A stretch of DNA of 64,000 bases. Source: Chitinimonas arctica (GTDB taxonomy: Bacteria > Pseudomonadota > Gammaproteobacteria > Burkholderiales > Chitinimonadaceae). A program made the translations under genes and the position numbers. Numbering within the stretch: the stretch's first letter is position 1; every line of letters starts with the position of its first letter. The notes under the pieces are model-generated. The model searched no databases and was not told the origin of the DNA. It saw only the letters and a program-made list of their open reading frames with translations. Shown here piece by piece: positions 43,177 through 51,290 of the stretch. The DNA is taken from contig NZ_CP041730.1 of the NCBI RefSeq assembly GCF_007431345.1, positions 2,914,001 through 2,978,000 on the forward strand, read 5' to 3'.

Positions 43177-44084
43177 AGCGCATGGACTGCAGGGTACTTG
43201 GCGTGTTGGTGACCTATCAGCCCGATCTGGCCCAATTGGAAAAGCTGGTGCATGCCATCGCGCCCCAGCTGGACCGGCTGCTGATCGTCGACAATGGCAG
43301 CAAGGATGTCCATGACCAGCTGGAAGCGCTGTGCGCCGCCTCCCCAAGACCGACGACGCTGCTGCGCAATGCGGGCAACCTGGGCTTGGCGGCGGCGCAA
43401 AACCAGGGAATCCGCCAGGGTGTGGCAGGGCAGGCCTCGCATATTCTGCTGCTTGATCAGGATAGCCTGCCGGCAGCGGATATGGTGGCGCAGCTATTGC
43501 TCGTGGAGCGGCAAATCACGCAACAAGGGTTGCCGGTCGGCGCGCTGGGACCTTTGTGCGTAGATCGCAAGACCGGCGAGGCTATCCCCTTCCTGCGCTT
43601 TGGGTGGCTAGGCATCAAACGCTTCGGCCGTTCGCCGGATGCGCGGCAATGGATGCAGGCCGATTTCGTGATCGCCTCGGGCTGCTTGATGCCGATCGAG
43701 GTTTTCGCCGCGGCCGGGGAGATAGACGAGGCCATGTTCATCGACCAGGTGGACGTCGAGTGGTGCTACCGTCTCAAGGCGGCGGGCTTGCCCGTTTACG
43801 GTGCCTTTGCCGCCCGCATGGAGCACTCGATCGGCGACCAGGCCATTTCCTTGTTCTGGGGCTTGCGCAAGCAGCTGGTGCACGGACCCACCCGGCTCTA
43901 CTACATCACGCGCAACCGGATCTGGCTGTATTGGCGGCCCTATATTCCCATGACATGGAAGTGCCAGGACGCTTGGCGGATGGTGTGCAAGATGGCGCTT
44001 TTCAGCCTCTTTATCCCACCTCGCCGACAACATATGCATGCGTTCTGGAAGGCATGCCGGGACGGCTTGCGTCGGCCCTTATAA
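43173..44084 (+). CDS. Family-2 glycosyltransferase, rhamnosyltransferase-like
   Basis: A 303-aa GT-A enzyme resembling dTDP-rhamnosyltransferases of the RfbF/WbbL type. VLVTYQPDLAQLEKLVHAI opens the domain, NAGNLGLAAAQNQGI follows, and LLLDQDSLP carries the metal-binding DxD. FIDQVDVEWCYRLKAAG is the typical acceptor motif. The sugar identity is inferred. It is coupled to the preceding gene (ATGA) and is the last intact gene of the operon; a degraded region follows. Confidence 0.86.
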   Translation: MKRMDCRVLGVLVTYQPDLAQLEKLVHAIAPQLDRLLIVDNGSKDVHDQLEALCAASPRPTTLLRNAGNLGLAAAQNQGIRQGVAGQASHILLLDQDSLPAADMVAQLLLVERQITQQGLPVGALGPLCVDRKTGEAIPFLRFGWLGIKRFGRSPDARQWMQADFVIASGCLMPIEVFAAAGEIDEAMFIDQVDVEWCYRLKAAGLPVYGAFAARMEHSIGDQAISLFWGLRKQLVHGPTRLYYITRNRIWLYWRPYIPMTWKCQDAWRMVCKMALFSLFIPPRRQHMHAFWKACRDGLRRPL

Positions 44085-44105
44085 GGCCTGTCCACGGGCA
44101 GGATT

Positions 44106-44210
44106 GAAGCGCCAACAGCCAAGCCCGCCGCATGTTGGCGCTTCGGATTTGCGTTTCCCAGCGTTACGATCAAGGACTGGACAGGGGGGATGCCGGCCGC
44201 GAGGTTCAAT
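44106..44210 (-). pseudogene. Degraded fragment of the acyltransferase 3' end and its downstream hairpin
   Basis: On the minus strand this segment reads LAAGIPPVQSLIVTL, matching TSITGIAPAQVLIVTL from the intact acyltransferase (45488-45535). Its distal part (gcgccaacagcca... tgttggcgct) matches the intergenic hairpin after that gene (45364-45410). About 60 bp of 3' coding sequence is missing. It is the trace of a tandem duplication. Confidence 0.6.
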
Positions 44211-44507
44211 CTCCCCGCTGTCTTTTGCCGGGTGCGATTCAGGCCTTTGCCTGATGGGTAGATGCGTTCGCTAAGCGTTTAATGGCTCGGACGCCTGTTT
44301 GGGCATAGTTCCGACGAGCGTGGAAATTCACATTGTCCTGACCAACGACAACCGCCCAGCCACCTTCCCACGCGATACCTATCTTGAGCGCCACGACTCC
44401 ACCCACAGCACTGCCCAGGCAATTTTTTAGCGACCCCGATACGTCAGGCAATTTCTTGAAGGCGCGTTTTCCGCCTTCGCTGGCCCGCTTTCCGCGCTGG
44501 GCCTGAT
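44211..44507. other. Non-coding or decayed segment before the truncated glycosyltransferase
   Basis: This stretch of about 300 bp has no firm gene. A 70-codon minus-strand frame (44239-44451, TTG start, no good ribosome site, GSAVGGVVALKIGIAW) is possible but unsupported. The last 40 bp (about 44470-44507) resemble the 3' end of the GT gene that precedes 41005 (ctggcccgctt...ggcctgat), so they belong to the duplicated unit. Confidence 0.45.
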
Positions 44508-45296
44508 ATGCCGACGATACATCTCATCGGCACACGCTCCGGCGGGGAGCAGGTGGCGGCCACGCTGCAAGATTTGATTCTGAACAGTCGCGCCTCCCTG
44601 CCCGTGGTCGTGCATGCCCGGACGGAGGTATGCGCAGGATTGAGCCAGGTTTGGCCAGCGAACGATAGGCTACTCTACCAAGCCTTTGATGCCGGTTTGC
44701 CGCTGGCCGCCTTGTTGGCCGGAGAGGGCAAGCAGGTCTGGCTGGCCGCCGGCACCCGCCTTCCGCTCGGCTGGGATGTCCGCTTGCTGGCTATGGCGGC
44801 CAAGACAGCCGGGTACGGCGTGGTTTCGGCCCTGTGTACCCGGCTTGCGGCGCACAAGCCGGCCCGCTTGAGCTATGCCGGTACCGCCGCCTGGCCTGAG
44901 CCGGATCGCCGCGTACCCGATGTCAGCCGCGGCGAAGTCGTTTCAACGCGCTTTATCTCGCCATATTGCTGCGTGGTGCAGGCCGCTGTGCAAGTGCCGG
45001 GCAATGATCTCGATTTCGGCGATGCCGCACAGCGGTTGATATACGGTGTGCGCTTGCTTGCGGCCGGCATCAGCCTTGGTTTGGCGGATGCGACGCTGGT
45101 GCATTGGGACGGCGAGAACGGCTTTCCATGCGAACCCGGCGTCGCGGCGTTCGAACAGCATCTGGCCGACTACCACGCCTTGCTACCGGTACAGTCCATG
45201 GACGCGGGACTTTCCCCCAGGCCGCGCCGGCTGCTTGGCGGCGCGCTGGAAACCATGGTGCGCGTAGTCCACCGCGTTTGGCGTTTGGGGGTGTAG
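44508..45296 (+). pseudogene. Internally deleted paralogue of the 723-aa glycosyltransferase
   Basis: A 262-codon frame that aligns with the protein at 41005-43176 from the first residue (MPTIHLIGTRSGGEQ against MPTLHLIATRSSEEL). It lacks three blocks: about residues 203-583, 604-632 and 653-698 of the full copy, all removed in frame. The whole catalytic GT-B domain is gone; the N-terminal 200-residue domain and the basic C-terminal helix remain. The reading frame stays open, so a non-catalytic product could still be made. I rate it a decaying gene, with a retained N-domain protein as the alternative. Confidence 0.75.
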
Positions 45297-45355
45297 CGCT
45301 TGTGAGCAGCTTGGCGAGTCAGAACTCGACGATTAGGCAGTAGCGGCCGAGTGGG

Positions 45356-45384
45356 GGTTGTAAGGCGCTAAAGCGCCAACAACC
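45356..45384 (+). repeat. Palindromic intergenic element (REP-like)
   Basis: The outer stem ggttgt/acaacc encloses the stem ggcgct/agcgcc in the 115-bp gap between the truncated glycosyltransferase and the acyltransferase. Layout and sequence resemble the element at 13645-13678. It may act as an attenuating hairpin for both converging genes. Confidence 0.55.
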
Positions 45385-45411
45385 ACGCACCCTTTCCAGG
45401 TTGGCGCTGCC

Positions 45412-46470
45412 CTAGCGTTTCACCGTATTCATCAGCGGCTTTTCAAAGTAGTGCCAAGAACAGGCCGCTGCCAGCAAGGTCAGGGCCAGCGTTACGATCA
45501 AGACCTGGGCGGGGGCGATGCCGGTAATCGAGGTGGCGAAGCCAATGGCGAACAAGTGCCATAGATAGATGCCATAGCTGATCTCCCCCAGGTAGTTGAC
45601 TGGCTGCAGCCATTTGCCGCTGACCAGCTGCGGCAACTCGATCGCCGCGGCCAGCACGCAGACCAGGAAAACAGCGAGGCTGGTACGCCACAGCACGACC
45701 ATATGCGGCGCGACCCAATAGTCTTGCGACCAGAGGTGCCCCATGCAGTAGTAACCCACGACGCAGGCGGCGGCTGCCCACAGGAGCCCCTGCCAAGGGT
45801 TGCGCGCGCGTTTTTCCAATACCCACTTGGCCAGGAAAATGCCCGCGCCAAACTCATCCAATGTGCCGGGTAGCTGGGTGACATGGGCGAACAAGGGGAA
45901 GACCTCGCCGTTGCCATACAGCACCAGCATGCAGGCGCGCCAGGCCCAGGCAATCAGGGTGCAATAGAGCCAGATGCGCCAGCCGGGCGTGCGGTCTATC
46001 CAGCGGATCAGCAGCGCCACGGCCAGGTAGAACTGCATTTCCAGTGCCAGGCTCCAGTTGGCGCCGTCGATCGAGCCGTGGGTGTCCGTCCAGAAGCTGT
46101 GGATAAAGGCCAGGTGGGTAAACAGGTGCCAGGCCCATATGCTGGCCGGCTGCTTGAAGAAGTCGGGCCAGGCCAGCACGATCCACAAAACCATGGTCAG
46201 CAGGTAGAGCGGCAGAATCCGGGTCAGGCGCCGGCGCCAATAGCTGCCGGCGAATTCGGTGGGTTGCTTGCGGTAGAGCAGCAAGGCGCTATACGCAATG
46301 ACAAAGCCGCTGATGATAAAGAACAGGTCTACGCCGACCCAGCCGATGCGAAACGTCAGCAAGGGGCCTTCGATGGGAAAGGCCGTCCATTGGGTCTTTT
46401 CGATGACGTGATAGACGACGACCGCAAGGGCGGCGAACGCCCTCAGCAGATTGAGGTTGTCGAAGCGCAT
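45412..46470 (-). CDS. Acyltransferase family 3 (OafA/YrhL type) membrane protein
   Basis: A 352-aa protein with about ten transmembrane helices. LNLLRAFAALAVVVYHV contains the conserved Arg and His of the acyltransferase-3 family, and VGVDLFFIISGFVI and YFEKP near the end are typical. These enzymes add acetyl or other acyl groups to O-antigen sugars at the inner membrane. It is 19 bp downstream of the 2OG oxygenase gene on the same strand. A 3' fragment of a second copy lies at 44106-44210. Confidence 0.9.
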   Translation of the reverse strand: MRFDNLNLLRAFAALAVVVYHVIEKTQWTAFPIEGPLLTFRIGWVGVDLFFIISGFVIAYSALLLYRKQPTEFAGSYWRRRLTRILPLYLLTMVLWIVLAWPDFFKQPASIWAWHLFTHLAFIHSFWTDTHGSIDGANWSLALEMQFYLAVALLIRWIDRTPGWRIWLYCTLIAWAWRACMLVLYGNGEVFPLFAHVTQLPGTLDEFGAGIFLAKWVLEKRARNPWQGLLWAAAACVVGYYCMGHLWSQDYWVAPHMVVLWRTSLAVFLVCVLAAAIELPQLVSGKWLQPVNYLGEISYGIYLWHLFAIGFATSITGIAPAQVLIVTLALTLLAAACSWHYFEKPLMNTVKR

Positions 46471-46489
46471 GATGTATTTCTATTTACTT

Positions 46490-47116
46490 TTAGGAGGATG
46501 AAGGAATGCCGCTCGATCGGCGTAGCCAACCGGTCAAGGACCAGCGCTCGCGCTGGGCAGGCAGCACTTCATGCCAGAAGCGGTCGGATAGGAACAAGAC
46601 CAACCGGCCGCCGCGCGGGTCGATATCCAGGCTGTCGTTTTCGTCCAGCCACAGCCGCAGCTGTCCGCCATGGCTGGTTTGCCAATCGTCATTCAGGTAG
46701 CAGACCACCGAAATCACGCGCGCATCGTCGTCGCGAAAGCGATCGAGATGGCGTTTGTAGAAGGTAGCTACCGGGTAATGGGCGAAGTGGAATTCGCCGG
46801 ACTGTATACCGAGAAATAGCGAACGGTTCAACTCGGCCTGCAGTGCTTCCATTCTTTGCCAGTAGCACTGGCTGGCGGCGCTGCGCTGGGCGGGGTCCAG
46901 CCAGCGGACATTGTCGCCCCGCACCGCCGTGCGCACGCTGCGCCCTTCGGCCCGGCCGACCCGGGCCTGGTGGAATTCCCCCGCCGCCTGGCGGCCTTGG
47001 CCTTCCGCCAACAGGGCGGCGACTTCCTGCTCGGTCAGGAAATCGTCCAGCACCACCCAGCCCTGTTCGGCCAGCGTGTCGATCGTGTGGGGCAGTTGCG
47101 CGGCGAAGTCGTTCAT
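46490..47116 (-). CDS. 2OG-Fe(II) dioxygenase family protein
   Basis: A 208-aa double-stranded beta-helix oxygenase. The iron ligands are likely the His and Asp of FYKRHLDRFRDD (about residues 120-130) and the His of DRFWHEVLPA, with Arg in RERWSLTGWLRR binding 2-oxoglutarate. The fold resembles small prolyl-4-hydroxylase-like proteins that hydroxylate a protein residue or small molecule. The substrate is unknown. Its ATG overlaps the metW stop (ATGA), tying it to methionine synthesis genes by translation. Confidence 0.83.
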   Translation of the reverse strand: MNDFAAQLPHTIDTLAEQGWVVLDDFLTEQEVAALLAEGQGRQAAGEFHQARVGRAEGRSVRTAVRGDNVRWLDPAQRSAASQCYWQRMEALQAELNRSLFLGIQSGEFHFAHYPVATFYKRHLDRFRDDDARVISVVCYLNDDWQTSHGGQLRLWLDENDSLDIDPRGGRLVLFLSDRFWHEVLPAQRERWSLTGWLRRSSGIPSSS

Positions 47117-47730
47117 TCGGCGGCTGTCGGCGCGGTTTTGGCCAGGCTCTCAAAACGCACCAGGGCCAGGCTGCCCAGCAGGTTCGGCAGGAAGGTGATG
47201 CGGCGGCCCTTGTGCATCACGATCTGACTATTGATACGCGCACCGTGGCGGGTCAGCAGCTCATCGAAGTCGTTCAAGGTGCAGAGATGGATATTCGGTG
47301 TGTTGTACCACTGGTAGGGAATGGTCTCGGAGACGGGCATGCCGCCCTTGAGCAACTGCCAGCGATTTTCCCAGTAGCCGAAATTGGGGAAGGTGACGAT
47401 GCCGGTTCGACCTACCCGCAGCATTTCATCGATGATGGCTTCCACGTTTTTCATCGATTGGATGGTCAGCGACAGGACCACGTAGTCGAAACTGCCGGCC
47501 TCGAAACCGGCCAGCCCCGACTCCAGGTCGCGCTGGATCACGTTGACACCGCGCGAGACGCAGCCGATCACGCCGGCCATGTCGATCTCCACGCCATAAC
47601 CGCTGACCTGCTTGGTCTCGCGCAGATGGGCCAGCAGTTCGCCGTCGGCGCAGCCAAGGTCGAGCACGCGGCTGCCCGCGGCGATCCAGCCCGCGATGCG
47701 GGCAAGGTCGGGACGCAAGGGGGCGGTCAT
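47113..47730 (-). CDS. metW: Methionine biosynthesis protein MetW
   Basis: A 205-aa class I methyltransferase-fold protein (RVLDLGCADGELLAHL, IDMAGVIGCVSRGVNVIQRDLE, FDYVVLSLTIQSMKNV). MetW is the obligate partner of MetX in many proteobacteria, where it is required for homoserine acyltransferase activity or methionine prototrophy. It overlaps metX by four bases upstream and the oxygenase gene by four bases downstream, so the three genes form one translational unit. Confidence 0.95.
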   Translation of the reverse strand: MTAPLRPDLARIAGWIAAGSRVLDLGCADGELLAHLRETKQVSGYGVEIDMAGVIGCVSRGVNVIQRDLESGLAGFEAGSFDYVVLSLTIQSMKNVEAIIDEMLRVGRTGIVTFPNFGYWENRWQLLKGGMPVSETIPYQWYNTPNIHLCTLNDFDELLTRHGARINSQIVMHKGRRITFLPNLLGSLALVRFESLAKTAPTAAE

Positions 47731-48869
47731 GCGCCCACCTCGTCGGCCACGCGCCGGAGATAGGCATCCATCAGCTGCATATAGGAAGGGTCGGTCATCA
47801 GGAAGGCATCGTGGCCATGCACCGATTCGATCTCGGCATAGCTGACCGATTTTTTGGCATCGAGCAGGGCCTGTACGGTTTCCTTGGAACGCTCCGGCGA
47901 AAAACGCCAGTCGGTGGTAAAGGCGACCACCAGGAACTTGGCGGCGGTGGCGGCCAGTGCCGCCGGCAGGCTGCCGCCGAAATGGCGGGCCGGATCGAAG
48001 TAATCGAGCGCTTTGGTCATCAGCAGATAGGTATTGGCATCGAACACATCGGCAAAGCGATCGCCCTGGTAGCGTAGGTAGCTTTCTATCTCGAACTCGC
48101 TGCCGTAGCCGAATTGATAGCCATCCGATTTGAGCTGGCGACCGAATTTACCGCCCAGGCCCTCGTCGGACAGATAAGTGATATGCCCCAGCATCCGCGC
48201 CAGCTTCAAGCCGCGCTTGGGTGCGACGCCATGCTGGTAGTAATCGCCGCCGTGGAAGTCCGGGTCGGCCAGGATGGCGGTGCGGGCAACATCATTGAAA
48301 GCGATATTCTGGGCGGTCAACTTGGGCGCCGAGGCAATGGTCAGGCAGTGCCTTACCCGCTGCGGGAAGGTCACCGTCCAGCGTAGCGCTTGCATGCCGC
48401 CCAGGCTGCCGCCTATCACCGCTGCCCATTTCTCTATCCCCAGCCTGTCGGCAAGGCAGGCTTGCGCATGCACCCAGTCATTGACCACCACCACCGGAAA
48501 AGCGGCGCCCCACGGTTTGCCGGTGGCGGGGTTGAGGCTCATCGGCCCGGTCGAGCCATGGCAGCCGCCCAGGTTATTGATCCCCACCACGAAGAAGCGA
48601 CTGGTGTCGATGGGCTTGCCCGGTCCGATCATGGTGTCCCACCAGCCCGGATACTTGTCGTCGGCATGGTGGCGGCCGGCCACATGGTGATTGCCGGACA
48701 GGGCGTGGCAGATCAGCACGGCATTGGAACGGTCAGCGTTCAATGTACCGTAGGTCTCGTACATCAACCGATAGGAGGGGAGCGACGCGCCGCTTTGCAA
48801 GGGCAGGGGTTCGTCGAACTCGGCGCACTGCGGGCTGACAATTCCGACGGAATGCGGATCGTGGTTCAT
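47727..48869 (-). CDS. metX: Homoserine O-acyltransferase MetX
   Basis: A 380-aa alpha/beta hydrolase-fold enzyme that acylates homoserine at the first committed step of methionine synthesis. It shows the nucleophile elbow GGSLGGMQALRW (catalytic Ser about residue 155), NNLGGCHGSTGP early in the protein, and the C-terminal VHGHDAFL with catalytic His. Whether acetyl- or succinyl-CoA is used cannot be told here; betaproteobacterial MetX with MetW often uses succinyl-CoA. No SAM riboswitch was recognised in the 96-bp upstream gap, only a 6-bp hairpin (48920-48941). Confidence 0.94.
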   Translation of the reverse strand: MNHDPHSVGIVSPQCAEFDEPLPLQSGASLPSYRLMYETYGTLNADRSNAVLICHALSGNHHVAGRHHADDKYPGWWDTMIGPGKPIDTSRFFVVGINNLGGCHGSTGPMSLNPATGKPWGAAFPVVVVNDWVHAQACLADRLGIEKWAAVIGGSLGGMQALRWTVTFPQRVRHCLTIASAPKLTAQNIAFNDVARTAILADPDFHGGDYYQHGVAPKRGLKLARMLGHITYLSDEGLGGKFGRQLKSDGYQFGYGSEFEIESYLRYQGDRFADVFDANTYLLMTKALDYFDPARHFGGSLPAALAATAAKFLVVAFTTDWRFSPERSKETVQALLDAKKSVSYAEIESVHGHDAFLMTDPSYMQLMDAYLRRVADEVGA

Positions 48870-48965
48870 GCTATCTGGGCGTCGAGGTAGGGCCGGTGAG
48901 TTTAACGTGAAAGGCCGAGCGCCAATATAGAACCGTTGGCGATTAACCGCGCTGGTCGCAATGCT

Positions 48966-50048
48966 TCAGGCCAGTGCAATCTGCGCCATCAAGGCTTCGA
49001 TATGCGCACTGGCGGAATAATGTTCCTCGACAAACCGGCGGCCCCGGGCGGCATAGGCCTTGCCGCGAGCCGGGTCAGCCAGGGCGTCGGCCAGGCCGTC
49101 GCGCCAGGCATCCACCTCGCCGGCGGCAATCAGCCAGCCGGTTTCGTTCGCCGTCACCGTTTCCGGTAGACCTCCGGTATTCGAGACCGCGACCGGTACT
49201 CCCAGCGCCAAGGCCTCCAGCTGGGACAGCCCCAGCGGTTCTTCCAGGGAGGGCATGATCACCAGGTCGGCGCGCGCCAGGAGCGGATAGACCGGCACCA
49301 ACAGCCCGGCGAAATGGACATGGCCGTCCAGGCCCAGGGCCGCCACCTGTTCGCGCAAGACGCGTTCCTCCGGACCGGCGCCGGCCAGGACCAGCTTCAG
49401 GCGCGGATATTGGCGGCAGAGCGCCGGCAGTGCAGCCAGGACGACGCGGTGTCCTTTCTCGGGGCGCAGCATGGCGGCCTGGACGATGACCGGCCCGGCG
49501 TCGGCCAGTACTTCGGCCAGTTCGGATGGCAAGGCCTGCTCCGCTTGCCGGTGGATGGCGGCCAGGTCAAGCAGGGGGCGCAGCACCGCTACACGCTCGG
49601 GTCGGATAGCGGGGTTGGCGAGAATACGCGTGCGAAGGTATTCGCTCGGCACCAGGGTGCGGTCAACCAGGCGGTTGTAGCTGATCGCCTTGGGCAGGCC
49701 GGGCTGGTAGGTGCGGGCCCGGATCAGGCGCGGCCGCCTGGATGCCAGGCGCGCCGCCATGGCCAGGTTATTGGCGTCATGGCCGCTGTGGCACAGGGCG
49801 ATATCGATGGCGTGGCGGTGCATCAGGCTGCGTAGCGCCGCGATGCTGGGGAAGTGCAGGCTATTGCGGAAGCCCACTGCCTGCCAGGGCAAGCGATTCC
49901 GCTCGGCTTCGGCGGCGATGCGGCTACTGGCCTTGCAAGCTAGCAAAACGCGATGGCCTGCCTGGGTCAAGGCCTGCATCTGCAGCAGGATCTGGAGTTC
50001 CTGGCCGCCCAGGTTGGGGGAGCTCTCGCAAAACAGGAAATTACTCAT
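48966..50048 (-). CDS. Family-4 glycosyltransferase (LPS synthesis)
   Basis: A 360-aa GT-B enzyme. The N-terminal Gly-rich loop is in ESSPNLGGQELQILLQ. The donor domain has VQAAMLRPEKGHRVVLAALP, and the E-x7-E motif is PSLEEPLGLSQLEALALGVPVAVS. It is the last gene of the msbA-led operon and overlaps waaL by four bases. It probably adds a core or O-antigen sugar; donor and linkage are unknown. Confidence 0.88.
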   Translation of the reverse strand: MSNFLFCESSPNLGGQELQILLQMQALTQAGHRVLLACKASSRIAAEAERNRLPWQAVGFRNSLHFPSIAALRSLMHRHAIDIALCHSGHDANNLAMAARLASRRPRLIRARTYQPGLPKAISYNRLVDRTLVPSEYLRTRILANPAIRPERVAVLRPLLDLAAIHRQAEQALPSELAEVLADAGPVIVQAAMLRPEKGHRVVLAALPALCRQYPRLKLVLAGAGPEERVLREQVAALGLDGHVHFAGLLVPVYPLLARADLVIMPSLEEPLGLSQLEALALGVPVAVSNTGGLPETVTANETGWLIAAGEVDAWRDGLADALADPARGKAYAARGRRFVEEHYSASAHIEALMAQIALA

Positions 50049-51274
50049 TGGCTGGGAGACCGCCGGGAAAGTGGAAGGGATGCGCCGAGGCGTGGACCGC
50101 TGGCGGCCCAGAATGCCGCCAATAAAAACGGCAGCAATCTGGCGATCGGTTGTTGCAGCAGCATGGCTTCGCTCAGGCCGCAGATCGCCAGGGCGGCCAG
50201 CAGGGTCAGCGCCAGGCTGGCGTGCGGAAGATGCCGGCGCCGCCAGAAGTACCAGGCAGGGAGGGCAAAGAACAGCAGTAGGGCGGCCAGGCCGATCACG
50301 CCGCCGGTAGCAAGCACATGCAATGCATCGTTATGGGCATGGGTCAGTTCGGCGGCAAAGCTCGGTAGCCGACCGGCCTGGGCTTCGGCCAGTACGCGCG
50401 GATGAAAGCCGGCCGGACCATAACCGGTCAATGGCCGTTCCAGGGCCATCTGCCCGGCCAGGCGCCAGAGGGCGAACCGTCCCCCCAGCGAGGTAGCCAG
50501 GCTGCCTTCCCGATAGGCATTCAGATCGTCGATCACGCTGCTCAGCCTATTCATGCCCAGCAAGCCGACGGTCCCGACCAGCAAGGTAAAGACGAGCAAT
50601 GCCTTGGCCCGTTCACGCCGGTTGGACTGCAAGCGCAGCAGCCAAAGCGGTCCGAGCAGCAGCAAGGCCAGCCAGCCCCCGCGCGAGCCGCTCAACTGGG
50701 AAGCCGCTACGCCGCCGCCCGCGCCCAGCCACGCCAACGCGCGCCAACCGGGCGCAAGCGCACCCAGTCGCCAGGCAAGCAGGGGTAGGCAACCGGCGAT
50801 CAGCGCCATATTGCCGAAAATGATGGGATACCAGCGGCCTTCCGCCCGGTCCAGGCCGTCGGCGAATACTTGCCAGAAGGCCCAGGCGCCGGCCCCCACG
50901 GCTGCCAGGGCCAGTCCGCCCCATAGCCAGTTCGGATCGGGCCGCCGCCAGCGCAATAAGGCAAGCAGGGCCAAGGCCCACAGGCACTGTCTGGCGAAGC
51001 TGAGGCCGGTATCCGGCTCGCCCCGCAGTGCGGCCGACAGCAGTAGATAGGCGGCCCAACTCAATAGTCCCAGCGCCGGCAGTATGTCGTCGCGTTCAAA
51101 CAATGTTCGGCGGGCGCGCCAATATAAGGGCACGGTCAACACGGTCAGGATGGTCAATAGGCGGATCGCCTGGGCCGAAAGCGTCGGCATGGCAATAAAG
51201 CTGGCGGTTGCCAAACCGGCCAGCATCCCGATCAGCGTGACCAGCCAGTGGGAGGGGAGGGTGGGTAAACGCAT
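50045..51274 (-). CDS. waaL: O-antigen ligase family protein (WaaL type)
   Basis: A 409-aa protein with about 12 transmembrane helices and the Wzy_C/WaaL region. SQLSGSRGGWLALLLLG lies before a large periplasmic loop that includes RPLTGYGPAGFHP and the functionally important ELTHAHNDALHVLATGG. WaaL joins O-antigen to lipid A-core at the periplasmic face. Its place among core glycosyltransferases favours WaaL over a Wzy polymerase, and the Wzm/Wzt export route nearby needs a ligase but no Wzy. Confidence 0.85.
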   Translation of the reverse strand: MRLPTLPSHWLVTLIGMLAGLATASFIAMPTLSAQAIRLLTILTVLTVPLYWRARRTLFERDDILPALGLLSWAAYLLLSAALRGEPDTGLSFARQCLWALALLALLRWRRPDPNWLWGGLALAAVGAGAWAFWQVFADGLDRAEGRWYPIIFGNMALIAGCLPLLAWRLGALAPGWRALAWLGAGGGVAASQLSGSRGGWLALLLLGPLWLLRLQSNRRERAKALLVFTLLVGTVGLLGMNRLSSVIDDLNAYREGSLATSLGGRFALWRLAGQMALERPLTGYGPAGFHPRVLAEAQAGRLPSFAAELTHAHNDALHVLATGGVIGLAALLLFFALPAWYFWRRRHLPHASLALTLLAALAICGLSEAMLLQQPIARLLPFLLAAFWAASGPRLGASLPLSRRSPSQ

Positions 51275-51290
51275 TTCGTCCGGCCGGCCC

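Noticed and set aside
44239..44451. A 70-codon minus-strand frame with a Gly/Val-rich middle that looks bacteriocin-like
   Set aside because: It starts at TTG without a ribosome site, lies in a region of duplication debris, and lacks a double-Gly leader or a transporter gene nearby.
48870..48965. A SAM riboswitch before metX
   Set aside because: Only a 6-bp hairpin is seen; the conserved pseudoknot and core bases of SAM-I or SAM-II could not be found.
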